Shown piece by piece: positions 25,754 through 35,739 of a stretch of 57,959 nucleotides of DNA. Made by a program: the position numbers and the translations under genes. Origin of the DNA: Salinisphaera sp. G21_0 (GTDB taxonomy: Bacteria > Pseudomonadota > Gammaproteobacteria > Pseudomonadales > Endozoicomonadaceae); assembly GCF_017744115.1 (NCBI RefSeq), contig NZ_JAGHQW010000040.1, positions 1-57,959 on the forward strand, written 5' to 3'. The notes under the pieces are model-generated. The model searched no databases, was not told where the DNA came from, and saw nothing but the letters and a program-made list of their open reading frames with translations. How positions within the stretch are numbered: the stretch's first letter is position 1; every line of letters begins with the position of its first letter.

Positions 25754-26701
25754 ATGCGGTTGATACTGGCGCCGATGGAAGGCGTTATGGATCACGATAT
25801 GCGGGATCTGCTCACCGGCATCAATACCTTCGATCTCTGTGTTACCGAGTTTGTCCGGGTAACGGATACACTGTTGCCGAACCGGGTCTTTTACCGTACC
25901 TGCCCGGAGCTGTTGCAGGGAGCAAAAACTTCGAATGGTACACCTGTTCGTCTACAACTGCTGGGCAGTCACCCGGAATATATGGCACTGAATGCCCAGC
26001 GTGCGGTGAAGCTTGGCTCGCCCGGAGTGGACATTAATTTCGGCTGTCCGTCAAAAACGGTCAATAAAAACCGGGGCGGGGCAATTTTGCTGCGGGAGCC
26101 GGATCAGCTGTTCAGTATTGTCCGGGCGGTTCGGGAGGCTGTACCGGCAGAGCTGCCGGTGACGGCCAAAATTCGCCTGGGTTATGAAGACAAGTCGTTA
26201 TTCCTGGAAAATGCCCGTGCTATTGAACAGGCAGGAGCCTCGGAACTGGCGGTGCATGCCCGGACAAAGGCGGAGGGCTATCGACCTCCGGCTCACTGGG
26301 AATACATTGGCAAAATTCGGGAAAACCTGGGGATTCCGGTGATCGCCAACGGCGAGATCTGGAATCATGAAGATGCCCGGCGCTGTATGGACGCTTCCGG
26401 CTGTACTGACCTGATGGTCGGACGGCCTTCGCTGGTAACGCCGAATATCACTACCATGATTCGGGAATCGGTCAGGCCCATGAGCTGGTCTTCAGTGTTG
26501 CAGCTTATTTTGCAATTAAGCGACAGAGATCGTCAAAATGGTAAATGGCAATACCATCCTTCCCGTCTGAAGCAGTGGCTCAATTATCTGCGTAAAGCGT
26601 ATCCGCAAGCTCAGAATCTGTTTGAGCGCATCCGCTCCCTCCGTGACGCTGATGCCATTGTGGAAATTCTCTGCTCGGACCTGGCAAGAGCGGCATCTTA
26701 G
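25754..26701 (+). CDS. dusC: DusC, tRNA-dihydrouridine(16) synthase
   Basis: 315 residues; FMN-dependent reduction of U16 in tRNA. Blocks: MRLILAPMEGVMDHDMRDLL (start, chosen at 25754), DINFGCPSKTVNKNRGGAIL (catalytic Cys), VTAKIRLGYED, ELAVHARTKAEGYRPPAHWE and VIANGEIWNHEDA; DusC-type rather than DusA/B. The last codons GCA TCT TAG overlap the left end of a MITE. Without it the gene would read ARAA then TAA, so the insertion added one Ser and replaced the stop. Confidence 0.9.
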   Translation: MRLILAPMEGVMDHDMRDLLTGINTFDLCVTEFVRVTDTLLPNRVFYRTCPELLQGAKTSNGTPVRLQLLGSHPEYMALNAQRAVKLGSPGVDINFGCPSKTVNKNRGGAILLREPDQLFSIVRAVREAVPAELPVTAKIRLGYEDKSLFLENARAIEQAGASELAVHARTKAEGYRPPAHWEYIGKIRENLGIPVIANGEIWNHEDARRCMDASGCTDLMVGRPSLVTPNITTMIRESVRPMSWSSVLQLILQLSDRDRQNGKWQYHPSRLKQWLNYLRKAYPQAQNLFERIRSLRDADAIVEILCSDLARAAS

Positions 26702-26880
26702 GGTGGACATTAAGCTTACCCCTCCATTTTTAATGGCTTTTGAATGGAACCACGAAGGACACAAAGAGCACGAAGGAAAAGAAAATCTCTTCTTTGTGCT
26801 CTTCGTGTCCTTCGTGGTTCCATCTTTAACTTCCCGAAGAGGGGAGTAGACGCTTAATGTCTACCCTAAGAGAGCGGCAT
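26687..26880. mobile_element. MITE of 174 bp (26697-26870) with 10-bp target duplication at the dusC stop
   Basis: Imperfect terminal inverted repeats CTTAGGGTGGACATTAAGC (26697-26715) and its complement ending CTACCCTAAG (26870) flank a strong central hairpin (GGAACCACGAAGGACACAAA ... TTCGTGTCCTTCGTGGTTCC). The 10-bp target AGAGCGGCAT is duplicated (26687-26696, 26871-26880). A second copy with the same ends and hairpin is at 41982-42156. Non-coding; frames reading NHEGHKEHEGKEN are artefacts of the hairpin. Confidence 0.85.
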
Positions 26881-27208
26881 AATAACCAACGGCCAATTTT
26901 TTCGGTTGGCCAGCTTTTATTGATTTACGTCGGTGAATTTTTTTCCGGACTGAGGCAACCTTCCTTTTGCACGATGCTGTCGAAGGTGGTCCGGGGCTTC
27001 TGTTATACAGACAACATAGTCCGGATGACTGATTGCTTATTACATACTGTTCGGTAGTATACTGACGCAGCCAGGTAAAGGCGTAAGACAGCCAAGAGTC
27101 ATGAACCTGTTCTTGGCAATAATAATCAACAATGGTTCCGGCAGGGCAGAACTGCCTGAGGGGATTGACCGGACCTGAAAGCCTGAAAAAAAACAAAGGA
27201 CTTACTTG
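26881..27208. other. Leader region of the oadGAB operon
   Basis: About 330 bp with no convincing gene. It has an inverted repeat CCAACGGCCAATTTTTTCGGTTGGCC (26888-26913), possibly part of the dusC terminator before the MITE arrived. The rest is the promoter region of the sodium-pump operon; no specific operator recognised. Confidence 0.45.
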
Positions 27209-27487
27209 ATGAATCCATCGGACCTTATTTCAGAAGGTTCCAGTCTGATGCTCTTTGGAATGGGTTTTGTGTTCCTGTTTCTGACGCTATTGGTGCTGGT
27301 AACCAGCCTGATGTCAACAATCATCGACCGGTATTTTCAGGAACCGGTACCATCGACTGTAGCCAATCCCATTCCAGTGAATAGCCAGCCATCGTCATCC
27401 GATGATCAGGGCGAACTGGTTGCTGCTATCAGTGCAGCCATTCAAATGCACAGAACAAAAAAAGCTCAAGCAGAAAAACGCCGATAA
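27209..27487 (+). CDS. oadG: OadG, oxaloacetate decarboxylase Na+ pump gamma subunit
   Basis: 92 residues. One N-terminal transmembrane helix (SLMLFGMGFVFLFLTLLVLV) followed by a hydrophilic tail rich in Pro/Ser and a basic end (HRTKKAQAEKRR). The gamma subunit anchors and assembles the alpha and beta subunits. ATG 27209 follows an in-frame TTG at 27206. First gene of the oadG-oadA-oadB operon; 20 bp to oadA. Confidence 0.85.
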   Translation: MNPSDLISEGSSLMLFGMGFVFLFLTLLVLVTSLMSTIIDRYFQEPVPSTVANPIPVNSQPSSSDDQGELVAAISAAIQMHRTKKAQAEKRR

Positions 27488-27507
27488 CCGGGGGATAAAG
27501 AAGGGTT

Positions 27508-29325
27508 ATGTCTGACGTACAAAAGCCATTAGCCAATAAAAAGCCGCTGGGTATTACCGATGTGGTGTTGCGGGATGCCCATCAGTCACTGTTTGCTACC
27601 CGTCTTCGCCTTGAAGATATGTTGCCGATCGCAGAACAACTGGATCAGATCGGTTACTGGTCTCTCGAAACCTGGGGAGGTGCCACCTTTGATGCCTGTA
27701 TCCGTTTTCTGGGAGAAGACCCATGGGAGCGGTTGCGCGAACTGAAAAAAGCCATGCCCAGGACCCCTCAACAGATGCTGCTAAGGGGGCAGAATCTGCT
27801 GGGATACCGTCACTATGCTGACGATGTCGTGGATAAATTTGTTGAGCGTGCTGTTGCCAATGGTATGGATGTGTTCCGGGTATTTGATGCCATGAACGAT
27901 CCCCGTAACCTGATGCAGGCAATGAAGGCGGTGAAGAAGCAGGGTGCTCATGCCCAGGGGACGATCTCTTACACCACCAGTCCTGTTCATACCATGGATA
28001 GCTGGGTCTCTCTGGCCAAAGAGATCGAGGATCTGGGTGCGGACTCTCTGTGCATTAAGGACATGTCCGGCATTATTACGCCGACTGACGTTTATGAGCT
28101 GGTTTCCCGATTAAAGAGCGAAACGGACCTGGAAATTCAGCTGCACTGCCATGCCACCTCCGGCCTTTCTTCAATGTCACTGCTCAAGGCCGTTGAAGCC
28201 GGTGTTGATCGTGTCGATACGGCCATCTCTTCCATGTCGATGACCTATGGACATTCGCCAACTGAGGCAATCGTTGCTGCATTGCAGGGGACTGAGCGTG
28301 ATACCGGGCTTGATCTGCATAAGCTTGAAGAAGTGGCCGCTTACTTCCGGGTGGTCCGAAAAAAATACGCGAAGTTTGAAGGTCAACTCCGTGGCGTTGA
28401 CTCCAGAATCCTTATTGCCCAGGTACCCGGTGGCATGCTGACTAATATGGAAAGTCAGCTGAAAGAGCAGGGGGCCAGTGATAAGTTTGATGAAGTGCTG
28501 CAGGAGATTCCAAGAGTTCGTGAAGACCTGGGGATGATTCCACTGGTCACGCCCACTTCCCAGATTGTCGGCACCCAGGCGGTTCTCAATGTACTGACCG
28601 GTGAGCGTTATAAAACCATCTCCAAAGAGACCCGGGGGATTTTAACAGGTGAGTACGGTGCTGCACCGGCACCGTTTAACCAAAGTCTTCAGGACAGAGT
28701 GCTGGAGGGTAAGATAGCGATTACCTGTCGTCCGGCAGATCTGCTTGAAGCTGAATTTGAGGAACTGACTGCTGAACTCCATGGCCTGGCCAAAGAGAAA
28801 GGCATCAAACTGGCAGATCAGACTGTGGATGATGTTCTGACCTACGCCCTGTTCCCGCAGGTTGGTCTGAAGTTCCTGCAGAATCGCGGTAACCCTGATG
28901 CTTTTGAACCTGCTCCCGGGACCGAACCGGAAGTGAAGCCTGCTGCCCAGGCAACTTCCGTGGCTCCTCCAATGGAGGATTCTGTTTATACCGTTCGCGT
29001 TAATGGCAATGCCTATACCGTTCAGGTTTCAGAAGGTGGTGATGTTTCCATGCTGGCTCCGGTTTCAGTGCCGACTGCCCAACCTGAAACGACAACCACA
29101 TCAGCCTCTGAAGGTGAGCCAATGCCCGCTCCACTGGCCGGTAATATCTGGAAGGTGAATGTCATACCGGGGCAGCATATTCAGGAAGGTGATGTGCTGC
29201 TTATTCTCGAAGCCATGAAAATGGAAACGGAAGTTCGTGCCCCGCGTTCCGGGCAGGTGACGTCGGTTGATGTACGTGAAGGTGACAGTGTAGCGGTGGG
29301 TGATACCCTGCTTGCCCTGGCTTAA
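27508..29325 (+). CDS. oadA: OadA, oxaloacetate decarboxylase alpha subunit (carboxyltransferase plus biotin domain)
   Basis: 605 residues. The carboxyltransferase TIM barrel has [19 protein letters not shown] (metal-binding Asp), [22 protein letters not shown] and [12 protein letters not shown] (metal His residues). The central PYC_OADA domain is followed by a Pro/Ala linker and a C-terminal biotinyl domain with [15 protein letters not shown], where Lys is biotinylated. It moves CO2 from oxaloacetate to biotin; decarboxylation by the beta subunit drives Na+ export. 605 residues is the normal length. Confidence 0.95.
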   Translation: MSDVQKPLANKKPLGITDVVLRDAHQSLFATRLRLEDMLPIAEQLDQIGYWSLETWGGATFDACIRFLGEDPWERLRELKKAMPRTPQQMLLRGQNLLGYRHYADDVVDKFVERAVANGMDVFRVFDAMNDPRNLMQAMKAVKKQGAHAQGTISYTTSPVHTMDSWVSLAKEIEDLGADSLCIKDMSGIITPTDVYELVSRLKSETDLEIQLHCHATSGLSSMSLLKAVEAGVDRVDTAISSMSMTYGHSPTEAIVAALQGTERDTGLDLHKLEEVAAYFRVVRKKYAKFEGQLRGVDSRILIAQVPGGMLTNMESQLKEQGASDKFDEVLQEIPRVREDLGMIPLVTPTSQIVGTQAVLNVLTGERYKTISKETRGILTGEYGAAPAPFNQSLQDRVLEGKIAITCRPADLLEAEFEELTAELHGLAKEKGIKLADQTVDDVLTYALFPQVGLKFLQNRGNPDAFEPAPGTEPEVKPAAQATSVAPPMEDSVYTVRVNGNAYTVQVSEGGDVSMLAPVSVPTAQPETTTTSASEGEPMPAPLAGNIWKVNVIPGQHIQEGDVLLILEAMKMETEVRAPRSGQVTSVDVREGDSVAVGDTLLALA

Positions 29326-29365
29326 TAAAAAGCTCAAAGAGAAACGTCTGGTCGAGAAATATGCC

Positions 29366-30664
29366 ATGGAAAAGCTATTAACGCTCTGGGAGGGCTCCGG
29401 GTTATACAACCTTACCGCCGGAGAGTTCGTTATGATTCTGGTGGGCTTTGGGTTGCTGTATCTGGCCATCCGCAAGCAATTTGAGCCTCTACTGCTGGTG
29501 CCTATTGGTTTTGGTGGAATTCTGGCCAATATTCCTCAGGCTGGTCTGGCGTTTTCCGCCATTGAGCAGGCGCTTCATATAGCTAACCCTGCGGTGATGC
29601 AGGCGGTTGCCGAAGCGCTTGGCAGTGCTTCAGCTGCCCCGGATCAACTTTATGTTTTATACCAAGAGGCGAATGCGGCAACCCGGACGGTAGTGAGTCA
29701 CATTATTGCTGATGCAGGGTACACGAACGGTGTCCTTTATCAGTTTTACAGTGTGGCTATTGGCAGTGGTGTTGCTCCTTTGGTGATCTTTATGGGGGTG
29801 GGTGCCATGACGGATTTTGGTCCGTTGCTGGCTAACCCGAAAACCCTGTTTCTGGGGGCTGCCGCTCAGTTTGGTATTTTTGCCACGGTGTTTGGCGCTA
29901 TTGTATTGAGCTCTATGGGGCTGATGAATTTCAGCCTGGCGGATGCCGCTGCTATCGGTATTATTGGTGGTGCAGATGGTCCTACTGCGATCTATGTATC
30001 CAGCGTGCTTGCTCCCCACCTTCTGGGTGCCATTGCGGTGGCTGCCTACTCTTATATGGCCCTGGTTCCGCTGATTCAGCCGCCGATTATGAAAGCGCTG
30101 ACCACGGCAGAGGAGCGCAGGATTGTCATGACACAGCTGCGGTCTGTGAGCAAGACGGAGAAAATCGTTTTCCCGATCTTACTGCTAGTGCTGGTGGCCC
30201 TGTTATTACCCGATGCGGCTCCACTGCTGGGGATGTTCTGTTTTGGTAACCTGATGAAAGAGTGTGGTGTGGTTGAGCGCCTGTCGGATACAGCGCAAAA
30301 TGCGCTGATCAACATCACCACCATTTTCCTCGGGCTATCAGTGGGTTCCAAACTGAGTGCTGACAAGTTTCTGCAAATGGAAACCCTGGGGATTCTGGCG
30401 TTGGGGATTGTGGCATTCTGTATCGGTACCGCCAGTGGTGTCCTGATGGCAAAACTGATGAATCGGGTGTCGTCTACCAAAGTGAACCCGTTAATTGGTT
30501 CAGCCGGGGTGTCAGCGGTACCCATGGCGGCCAGGGTCTCCAACAAAATGGGGCTTGAGGCCAATCCCCAGAACTTCCTGCTGATGCATGCCATGGGGCC
30601 CAACGTAGCGGGCGTTATTGGCTCAGCGGTAGCAGCGGGGGTGATGATTAAATACCTGTCATGA
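29366..30664 (+). CDS. oadB: OadB, Na+-translocating decarboxylase beta subunit
   Basis: 433 residues from ATG 29366 ([16 protein letters not shown], the standard beginning); the frame is open to 29300. About nine to eleven membrane segments. Diagnostic segments: [20 protein letters not shown] (Asp of the Na+/proton path), [17 protein letters not shown], and the end [20 protein letters not shown]. It decarboxylates carboxybiotin and exports Na+. Completes the pump with oadG and oadA. Confidence 0.93.
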   Translation: MEKLLTLWEGSGLYNLTAGEFVMILVGFGLLYLAIRKQFEPLLLVPIGFGGILANIPQAGLAFSAIEQALHIANPAVMQAVAEALGSASAAPDQLYVLYQEANAATRTVVSHIIADAGYTNGVLYQFYSVAIGSGVAPLVIFMGVGAMTDFGPLLANPKTLFLGAAAQFGIFATVFGAIVLSSMGLMNFSLADAAAIGIIGGADGPTAIYVSSVLAPHLLGAIAVAAYSYMALVPLIQPPIMKALTTAEERRIVMTQLRSVSKTEKIVFPILLLVLVALLLPDAAPLLGMFCFGNLMKECGVVERLSDTAQNALINITTIFLGLSVGSKLSADKFLQMETLGILALGIVAFCIGTASGVLMAKLMNRVSSTKVNPLIGSAGVSAVPMAARVSNKMGLEANPQNFLLMHAMGPNVAGVIGSAVAAGVMIKYLS

Positions 30665-30680
30665 TATTTTTATGAAGAAC

Positions 30681-30719
30681 AATGCGATGATTTCGAGAGA
30701 AGTCGTCGCATTTTTTTTT
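30681..30719 (+). terminator. Terminator after oadGAB
   Basis: AATGCGA ... TCGCATT with internal GA/TC pairing, followed by nine or more Ts, starting 17 bp past the oadB stop. Confidence 0.8.
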
Positions 30720-30784
30720 ATTCAGTGAGAATATAGCGCTTTCCATTTTTATATTTTTTCGCAGAAAAAATAGAGAAGTACTTT

Positions 30785-31243
30785 ATGATTTATAAAGAAT
30801 ACAGTGTCTCATCCAGGAAGCGCATTGCCCTTGTCGCTCATGATAATAAGAAAGGGGAATTGGTGCAGTGGAGTTTGCGTCATAAAGAAAAGCTGCTGGG
30901 GCATAACCTTTTTGCCACGGGTACCACAGGAAGTCTGCTGGAAAAAGAGCTGTCTGTGCCGGTCAAAAAGTTTATCAGTGGTCCGCTGGGTGGAGATCAG
31001 CAGATTGGTGCATTGATTTCTGAATGCAAACTGGATCTGCTGGTATTTTTCTGGGACCCGTTTGAGCCAATGCCCCATGATCCGGATGTTAAGGCATTGT
31101 TGCGGATCGCAGCGGTGTGGAATATCCCGGTTGCCTGTAACCAGAGCTCTGCGGATTACATATTTTCGTCAGACTTGCTTGGACAATCTCATAACCGGCA
31201 TATTCCGGATTATGACAGCTATCTACAGCAAAGAACGCTTTGA
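30785..31243 (+). CDS. mgsA: MgsA, methylglyoxal synthase
   Basis: 152 residues, the normal length. Converts dihydroxyacetone phosphate to methylglyoxal plus phosphate, a bypass that relieves sugar-phosphate build-up. Motifs: ALVAHDNKKGELVQW (His and Asp near the active site), NLFATGTTGSLL (phosphate binding), SGPLGGDQQIGALI (catalytic Asp) and LVFFWDPFEPMPHDPDVKAL. The C-terminal tail (DYDSYLQQRTL) is also typical. Single gene. Confidence 0.92.
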   Translation: MIYKEYSVSSRKRIALVAHDNKKGELVQWSLRHKEKLLGHNLFATGTTGSLLEKELSVPVKKFISGPLGGDQQIGALISECKLDLLVFFWDPFEPMPHDPDVKALLRIAAVWNIPVACNQSSADYIFSSDLLGQSHNRHIPDYDSYLQQRTL

Positions 31244-31254
31244 GTTTATGCGTT

Positions 31255-31292
31255 CAAAAAAGAGCACAAAGGCCTTGGTATAAGGGCCTTTG
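31255..31292 (-). terminator. Possible terminator of the minus-strand gene 31400-31858
   Basis: CAAAGGCC / GGCCTTTG stem (31267-31292) with a 10-base loop. On the minus strand it is followed by TGCTCTTTTTTGAA, a weak U-tract. It may serve both converging genes. Confidence 0.4.
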
Positions 31293-31399
31293 GCAAAATA
31301 ATCCGGGAAAGTAATGAGTGGGTTCCGCTAGACAAGCTCCGCTGGATAAACCTGGCTGGTAGTGTCAGTATTCAAAAACAATCAATAAAAAACGGGTAT

Positions 31400-31858
31400 T
31401 CAATAATCAGAGTTGTCGTTACCGTCTCTGCTCATTGAGCCAATACCGAAGCTTGAAGGCCCGTACTGGCGGCGCTTTTTGTAGGTTACCTTGGGCTCGG
31501 CGCTGCTATGGCGATCTTCCGGTGCAGCAGGTCTGCAGCTCATAGTGCCACTTATGGTGCTGTTGTTACCAACGCTGTTGCCGCTGCGATAGCTTTGACC
31601 GCCAGACGAAAACCTGCGGACAGGCTGCTTGGTAACAGATGGCTGAAAAACGGAAACAGGCGTCTGTTCATACAGGTCTCTTTCTGAGTCCCGGTCAGAC
31701 ATCAGTTCACTGTTCTGGACAGAACCTTCCTGCATATTCAGGCGCATACGATAAGGATGACCGTAACCTCTGCGGCGACGTGGTTTGTGGTCTTTTGGCT
31801 CGGGTGGCTTCAGGCCGGTGAACTGCTCGTAAATGGTTGTGTAAATATATTTGCTCAT
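31400..31858 (-). CDS. Hypothetical basic, low-complexity protein
   Basis: 152 residues from ATG 31858, preceded by AGGAGGTAGTT, a very strong ribosome site (a longer frame opens at 31933). Start MSKYIYTTIYEQFTGLKPPE may fold. The rest is Arg/Ser/Gly-rich and likely disordered: HKPRRRRGYGHPYRMRL, SSGGQSYRSGNSVGNNS, KKRRQYGPSSFGIG. Arg-rich tracts suggest nucleic-acid binding. No family recognised. Antisense short frames in the same place are not genes. Confidence 0.6.
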   Translation of the reverse strand: MSKYIYTTIYEQFTGLKPPEPKDHKPRRRRGYGHPYRMRLNMQEGSVQNSELMSDRDSERDLYEQTPVSVFQPSVTKQPVRRFSSGGQSYRSGNSVGNNSTISGTMSCRPAAPEDRHSSAEPKVTYKKRRQYGPSSFGIGSMSRDGNDNSDY

Positions 31859-32523
31859 AACTACCTCCTGTTCATCCTCTCCCAGAAATGGATAAAATGT
31901 CTTTATTTGGTTGACGATGTTAGACAAACCCATTTTCGGTATGAATAGGTAACACTACTTAAAACTCTCTGAATAAACGGTAACAAACGTTAACAGTATA
32001 ATATTAATGTCGTTAATTGTTTTGAAAAACGAAACGAAATAGAATTAACAGAAACAAAGACTAGCATTCATAAAAATAGATCGTTGCTTGATTTCATAAC
32101 TTTTTTGAATTTTGGACTATTGGTAATAACTAATTTTTGCTAATCAAGGGATAGTTAATAAAATATAAGAGGATATCCTTTTTTGTTAATTCTTGTGGGA
32201 GTCTGTTTTTGTTTTTTTATAACTAGTAGGTATTAACACTGATGGTAGAGTTGTCGTATATGCGTTAATTTGGCTGAAATTATTTCTTATTCACCGGGTT
32301 GGCCAGCTTTACACCTGCGGTATGACCACAAAGGACGCCAGGATTTTGTAATGATGTGTTATTGCAATATCTTCGTCCCCGCAAGATAGGCAAACGATAC
32401 GCCGACAATGATTTTCTTTCATTGATGCAGATCAAGTTGGTGTCACCGCTATATCAATGCAGTCTGACTGACCCGGGAGCAGCATCCCCAAAGAATTCTC
32501 CAACACATCAGGAGCCTCTTAGT
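31859..32523. other. Long AT-rich regulatory region upstream of pflB
   Basis: 665 bp without a convincing gene, very AT-rich between 31960 and 32260. The pflB frame is open upstream to 32356, but that part lacks family similarity. One FNR half-site-like TTGAT lies near 32090, with no full palindrome (TTGATnnnnATCAA). A large upstream region with several promoters is known for pfl in other gammaproteobacteria; nothing more specific can be read here. Confidence 0.45.
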
Positions 32524-34806
32524 ATGACTGTAACCACCAGCGAAATGCCAGCAGCATGGGAAGGATTCACTTCCGGCGACTGGTCCGAAAGCATCAACGT
32601 TCGTGACTTTATCCAGAAAAACTACACCCCTTACGAGGGTGACAGTTCCTTCCTGGCCGGTTCTACTGAAGCGACAGACAAGCTGTGGGCTGATGTTATG
32701 GAAGGCATCAAGGAAGAGAACCGCACTCACGCCCCTCTGGATTTCGATACCGATCTGCCCTCCACTATTACTTCCCATGACGCTGGCTATATCAATAAAG
32801 ATCTGGAAACCATTGTTGGTCTGCAGACGGATAAGCCGCTGAAGCGTGGCATCATTGCCAACGGTGGCATCCGTATGGTTGAAACTTCCTGTGAAGTTTA
32901 TGGCCGTAAACTGGATGACATGGTTAACAAGATCTTCACTGAATATCGTAAGACGCACAATTCCGGTGTTTTCGACGTTTACACTGCGGACATTCGCAAC
33001 TGTCGTAAGTCCGGTATAATTACCGGTTTGCCAGATGCTTATGGCCGTGGACGTATTATCGGTGACTACCGCCGAATCGCTCTGTACGGTATTGACCGAC
33101 TGATTGTTGATAAGAAGGCCCAGCACAAGTCTCTGGATGCAGCGCTGACTACCGGTGAAAATCTTGAGCGTACTATCCAGCTGCGTGAAGAGATCATGGA
33201 ACAGATCAAGGCGCTGATGCAGATCAAGGAGATGGGGGCCAAATACGGTTGTGATCTCGGTAACCCTGCTGCCTCTGCCCGTGAAGCGGTTCAGTGGACG
33301 TACTTTGGTTACCTGGCTGCGGTTAAGTCCCAGAATGGTGCCGCCATGTCTCTGGGCCGTACGGCTACCTTCCTGGATATCTATATCCAGCGTGACCTGG
33401 AAGCGGGCAAAATCACTGAAACTGATGCCCAGGAACTGATCGATCACTACGTAATGAAATTGCGTATGGTTCGCTTCCTGCGTACTCCTGAATACGATCA
33501 GCTGTTCTCTGGCGACCCGATCTGGGCCACTGAGGCTATCGGTGGTATGGGCCTTGATGGTCGTACACTGGTTACCAAAAACTCTTTCCGCCTCCTGAAC
33601 ACCATGTACACCATGGGACCATCGCCAGAGCCAAATATCACGGTGTTGTGGTCTGAGCAGTTGCCGGTGGCTTTCAAAGAGTATTGTGCCAAAGTATCCA
33701 TCGATACCAGTTCTATCCAGTACGAAAATGATGATCTGATGCGTACTGATATGAACAGCGATGACTACGCCATCGCCTGCTGTGTGTCGCCAATGGTTGT
33801 TGGCAAGCAGATGCAGTTCTTTGGTGCCCGTGCCAACCTGGGCAAGACACTGCTGTACGCCATTAATGGCGGTGTTGACGAGAAGCTGAAGGTTCAGATT
33901 GGTCCAAAAACCGACAAGATTACGTCTGAATATCTGGATTACGACGATGTCTATGCACGTTTTGATAAGCTCATGGATTGGCTGGCCAGTCAGTATGTTG
34001 CTGCCCTGAACTGTATTCATTACATGCACGACAAGTACTCCTATGAGGCTTCTCTGATGGCCCTGCATGACCGTGATGTTATTCGCACCATGGCCTGTGG
34101 TATTGCCGGATTGTCCGTTGCTGCTGACTCTCTGTCGGCCATTAAATACGCCAAAGTCAAGCCGGTGCGTGATGAAGACGGCATTGCTATCGATTTCGAA
34201 ATTGAAGGTGATTTTCCGAAGTTTGGTAACAACGAAGAGCGTGTAGATACGATTGCCTGTGAACTGGTTGAAACGTTCATGAAGAAAGTCGCTTCTCACA
34301 AAATGTACCGCGATGCCATTCCAACCCAGTCCGTTCTGACCATTACCTCTAACGTGGTATACGGCCAGAAGACCGGTACTACACCAGACGGACGTCGTGC
34401 AGGCCAGCCATTTGGCCCGGGTGCCAACCCAATGCATGGTCGTGACACCAGCGGTGCGGTTGCTTCCCTGAGCTCTGTTGCCAAGCTGCCATTTGCCTAT
34501 GCGAAGGATGGTATTTCTTACACCTTCTCTATCGTGCCAAAGGCGCTGGGCAAGGACGAAGAAAGCCAAAGCAGGAATCTGGTGGGTCTGATGGATGGCT
34601 ACTTCCATCACGAGGGAAATCGCGAGGGCGGTCAGCACCTGAACGTCAACGTTATGAACCGTGAAATGCTGGAAGATGCCATGGAGAACCCTGAGAAGTA
34701 TCCTTCTCTGACCATCCGTGTCTCCGGTTATGCGGTGCGTTTCAACTCGCTGACACCAGAACAGCAGCGTGATGTTATCACCCGCACCTTTACTAGCTCG
34801 CTGTAA
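32524..34806 (+). CDS. pflB: PflB, pyruvate formate-lyase
   Basis: 760 residues, the same length as Escherichia coli PflB, from ATG 32524 with AGGAG upstream. Non-oxidative cleavage of pyruvate with CoA to acetyl-CoA and formate. The adjacent catalytic cysteines are in [16 protein letters not shown]; the glycyl radical site is [13 protein letters not shown] near the C-terminus. [16 protein letters not shown]-like and [20 protein letters not shown] blocks are present. Needs activation by PflA (34939). O2-sensitive, used in fermentation. Confidence 0.96.
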   Translation: MTVTTSEMPAAWEGFTSGDWSESINVRDFIQKNYTPYEGDSSFLAGSTEATDKLWADVMEGIKEENRTHAPLDFDTDLPSTITSHDAGYINKDLETIVGLQTDKPLKRGIIANGGIRMVETSCEVYGRKLDDMVNKIFTEYRKTHNSGVFDVYTADIRNCRKSGIITGLPDAYGRGRIIGDYRRIALYGIDRLIVDKKAQHKSLDAALTTGENLERTIQLREEIMEQIKALMQIKEMGAKYGCDLGNPAASAREAVQWTYFGYLAAVKSQNGAAMSLGRTATFLDIYIQRDLEAGKITETDAQELIDHYVMKLRMVRFLRTPEYDQLFSGDPIWATEAIGGMGLDGRTLVTKNSFRLLNTMYTMGPSPEPNITVLWSEQLPVAFKEYCAKVSIDTSSIQYENDDLMRTDMNSDDYAIACCVSPMVVGKQMQFFGARANLGKTLLYAINGGVDEKLKVQIGPKTDKITSEYLDYDDVYARFDKLMDWLASQYVAALNCIHYMHDKYSYEASLMALHDRDVIRTMACGIAGLSVAADSLSAIKYAKVKPVRDEDGIAIDFEIEGDFPKFGNNEERVDTIACELVETFMKKVASHKMYRDAIPTQSVLTITSNVVYGQKTGTTPDGRRAGQPFGPGANPMHGRDTSGAVASLSSVAKLPFAYAKDGISYTFSIVPKALGKDEESQSRNLVGLMDGYFHHEGNREGGQHLNVNVMNREMLEDAMENPEKYPSLTIRVSGYAVRFNSLTPEQQRDVITRTFTSSL

Positions 34807-34830
34807 CAGTAAGCGCTAGAATTTAACTCT

Positions 34831-34861
34831 AAAAAAGGCCAGCTCTGCTGGCCTTTTTTTG
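34831..34861 (+). terminator. Terminator between pflB and pflA
   Basis: AAAAGGCCAGC-TCT-GCTGGCCTTTT hairpin with seven or more Ts, 25 bp after the pflB stop. pflA then has its own leader (34862-34938). Confidence 0.92.
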
Positions 34862-34938
34862 CTTATGGTATTCAGGTTTTTGTAAAAGACAGTGGTTTTA
34901 TTTTTACAGAGACTCGTTGGGTAAATAGGAGAGTCGCC

Positions 34939-35670
34939 ATGTCCCTTGGTCGTGTCCATTCCATGGACTCATTTGGCACGGTAGACGGGCCGGGTATCCG
35001 TTTCGTTGTGTTTATGCAGGGCTGTCATATGCGCTGCCGGTATTGTCACAACCGGGATACCTGGGATCTGCGTGATGGCGGTGAGGTGCTCGGTCATGAG
35101 GAAGTTCTGGACAAAATCCTCAAGGTAAAGGGCTTTCTGACCGGTGGTGTTACCGTCACTGGTGGCGAGCCGCTGCTGCAGGCTGAATTTGTTGCCGATC
35201 TGTTCAAGGCGCTTAAAGCGCACGGTATTCATACTTGCCTGGATACCAATGGATTTGCCAAACAAATCACGCCGGATATTGAACGTCTGCTGTCCTACAC
35301 CGACCTTGTGCTTCTGGATATCAAGCACATGGACGAAGAGATGCATCAAAAGCTGACCTATGTCACCGGCCGATACACCCGTAATTTTGCCATGTATTTA
35401 CAGGAGCTGAGAAAGCCAACCTGGATCCGCTACGTGGTGGTGGAAGGGTATACCGTTGATCCACTGTATGCCGCCATGCTGGCAGACATGGTGGAGAAAA
35501 TGGATTGTGTTGAGAAGGTGGAAATCCTGCCTTATCACAGCCTCGGCGTGCATAAGTGGGATGCCTTCAGTGAAAGCTATGAGCTGGAAACGGTGCGCCC
35601 GCCTTCGACTGAACAGCTGGATGCGATCAAGGCGGAGTTTGATCAGCGGGGAATTTCTGCGGCTTATTGA
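34939..35670 (+). CDS. pflA: PflA, pyruvate formate-lyase activating enzyme
   Basis: 243 residues, radical SAM enzyme making the glycyl radical of PflB. CHMRCRYCHNRDTW carries the CxxxCxxC cluster ligands. VTVTGGEPLLQAEF is the GGE SAM-binding motif, and DLVLLDIKHMDEEMHQKLTY is family-typical. Preceded by AGGAGAG. Downstream of pflB as in enterobacteria, separated by a terminator. Confidence 0.95.
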   Translation: MSLGRVHSMDSFGTVDGPGIRFVVFMQGCHMRCRYCHNRDTWDLRDGGEVLGHEEVLDKILKVKGFLTGGVTVTGGEPLLQAEFVADLFKALKAHGIHTCLDTNGFAKQITPDIERLLSYTDLVLLDIKHMDEEMHQKLTYVTGRYTRNFAMYLQELRKPTWIRYVVVEGYTVDPLYAAMLADMVEKMDCVEKVEILPYHSLGVHKWDAFSESYELETVRPPSTEQLDAIKAEFDQRGISAAY

Positions 35671-35675
35671 TGGTG

Positions 35676-35735
35676 TTAACCTCAAAGCGCACGGAGTACC
35701 CAAAGTCAATGCTTTGTGGTCTCCGTGGTTGAGCA
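35676..35735. repeat. Imperfect hairpin between pflA and guaC
   Basis: TTAACCTCAAAGCGCACGGA, then GTACCCAAAG and CTTTGTGGTCTCCGTGGTTGAG form an imperfect inverted repeat around TCAATG. The arm CTTTGTGGTCTCCGTGGTT resembles the arm words of the 16319 and 26744 hairpins. It lies in the 69 bp between converging stops and may terminate both genes. Confidence 0.5.
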
Positions 35736-35739
35736 GAAC

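Noticed and set aside
32080-32150. FNR binding site upstream of pflB
   Set aside because: Only half-sites (TTGAT, ATCAA) without the correct 4-bp spacing were found.
32449-34638. A 729-codon minus-strand frame opposite pflB
   Set aside because: Long antisense frames are expected from strongly codon-biased genes; pflB carries all catalytic motifs on the plus strand.
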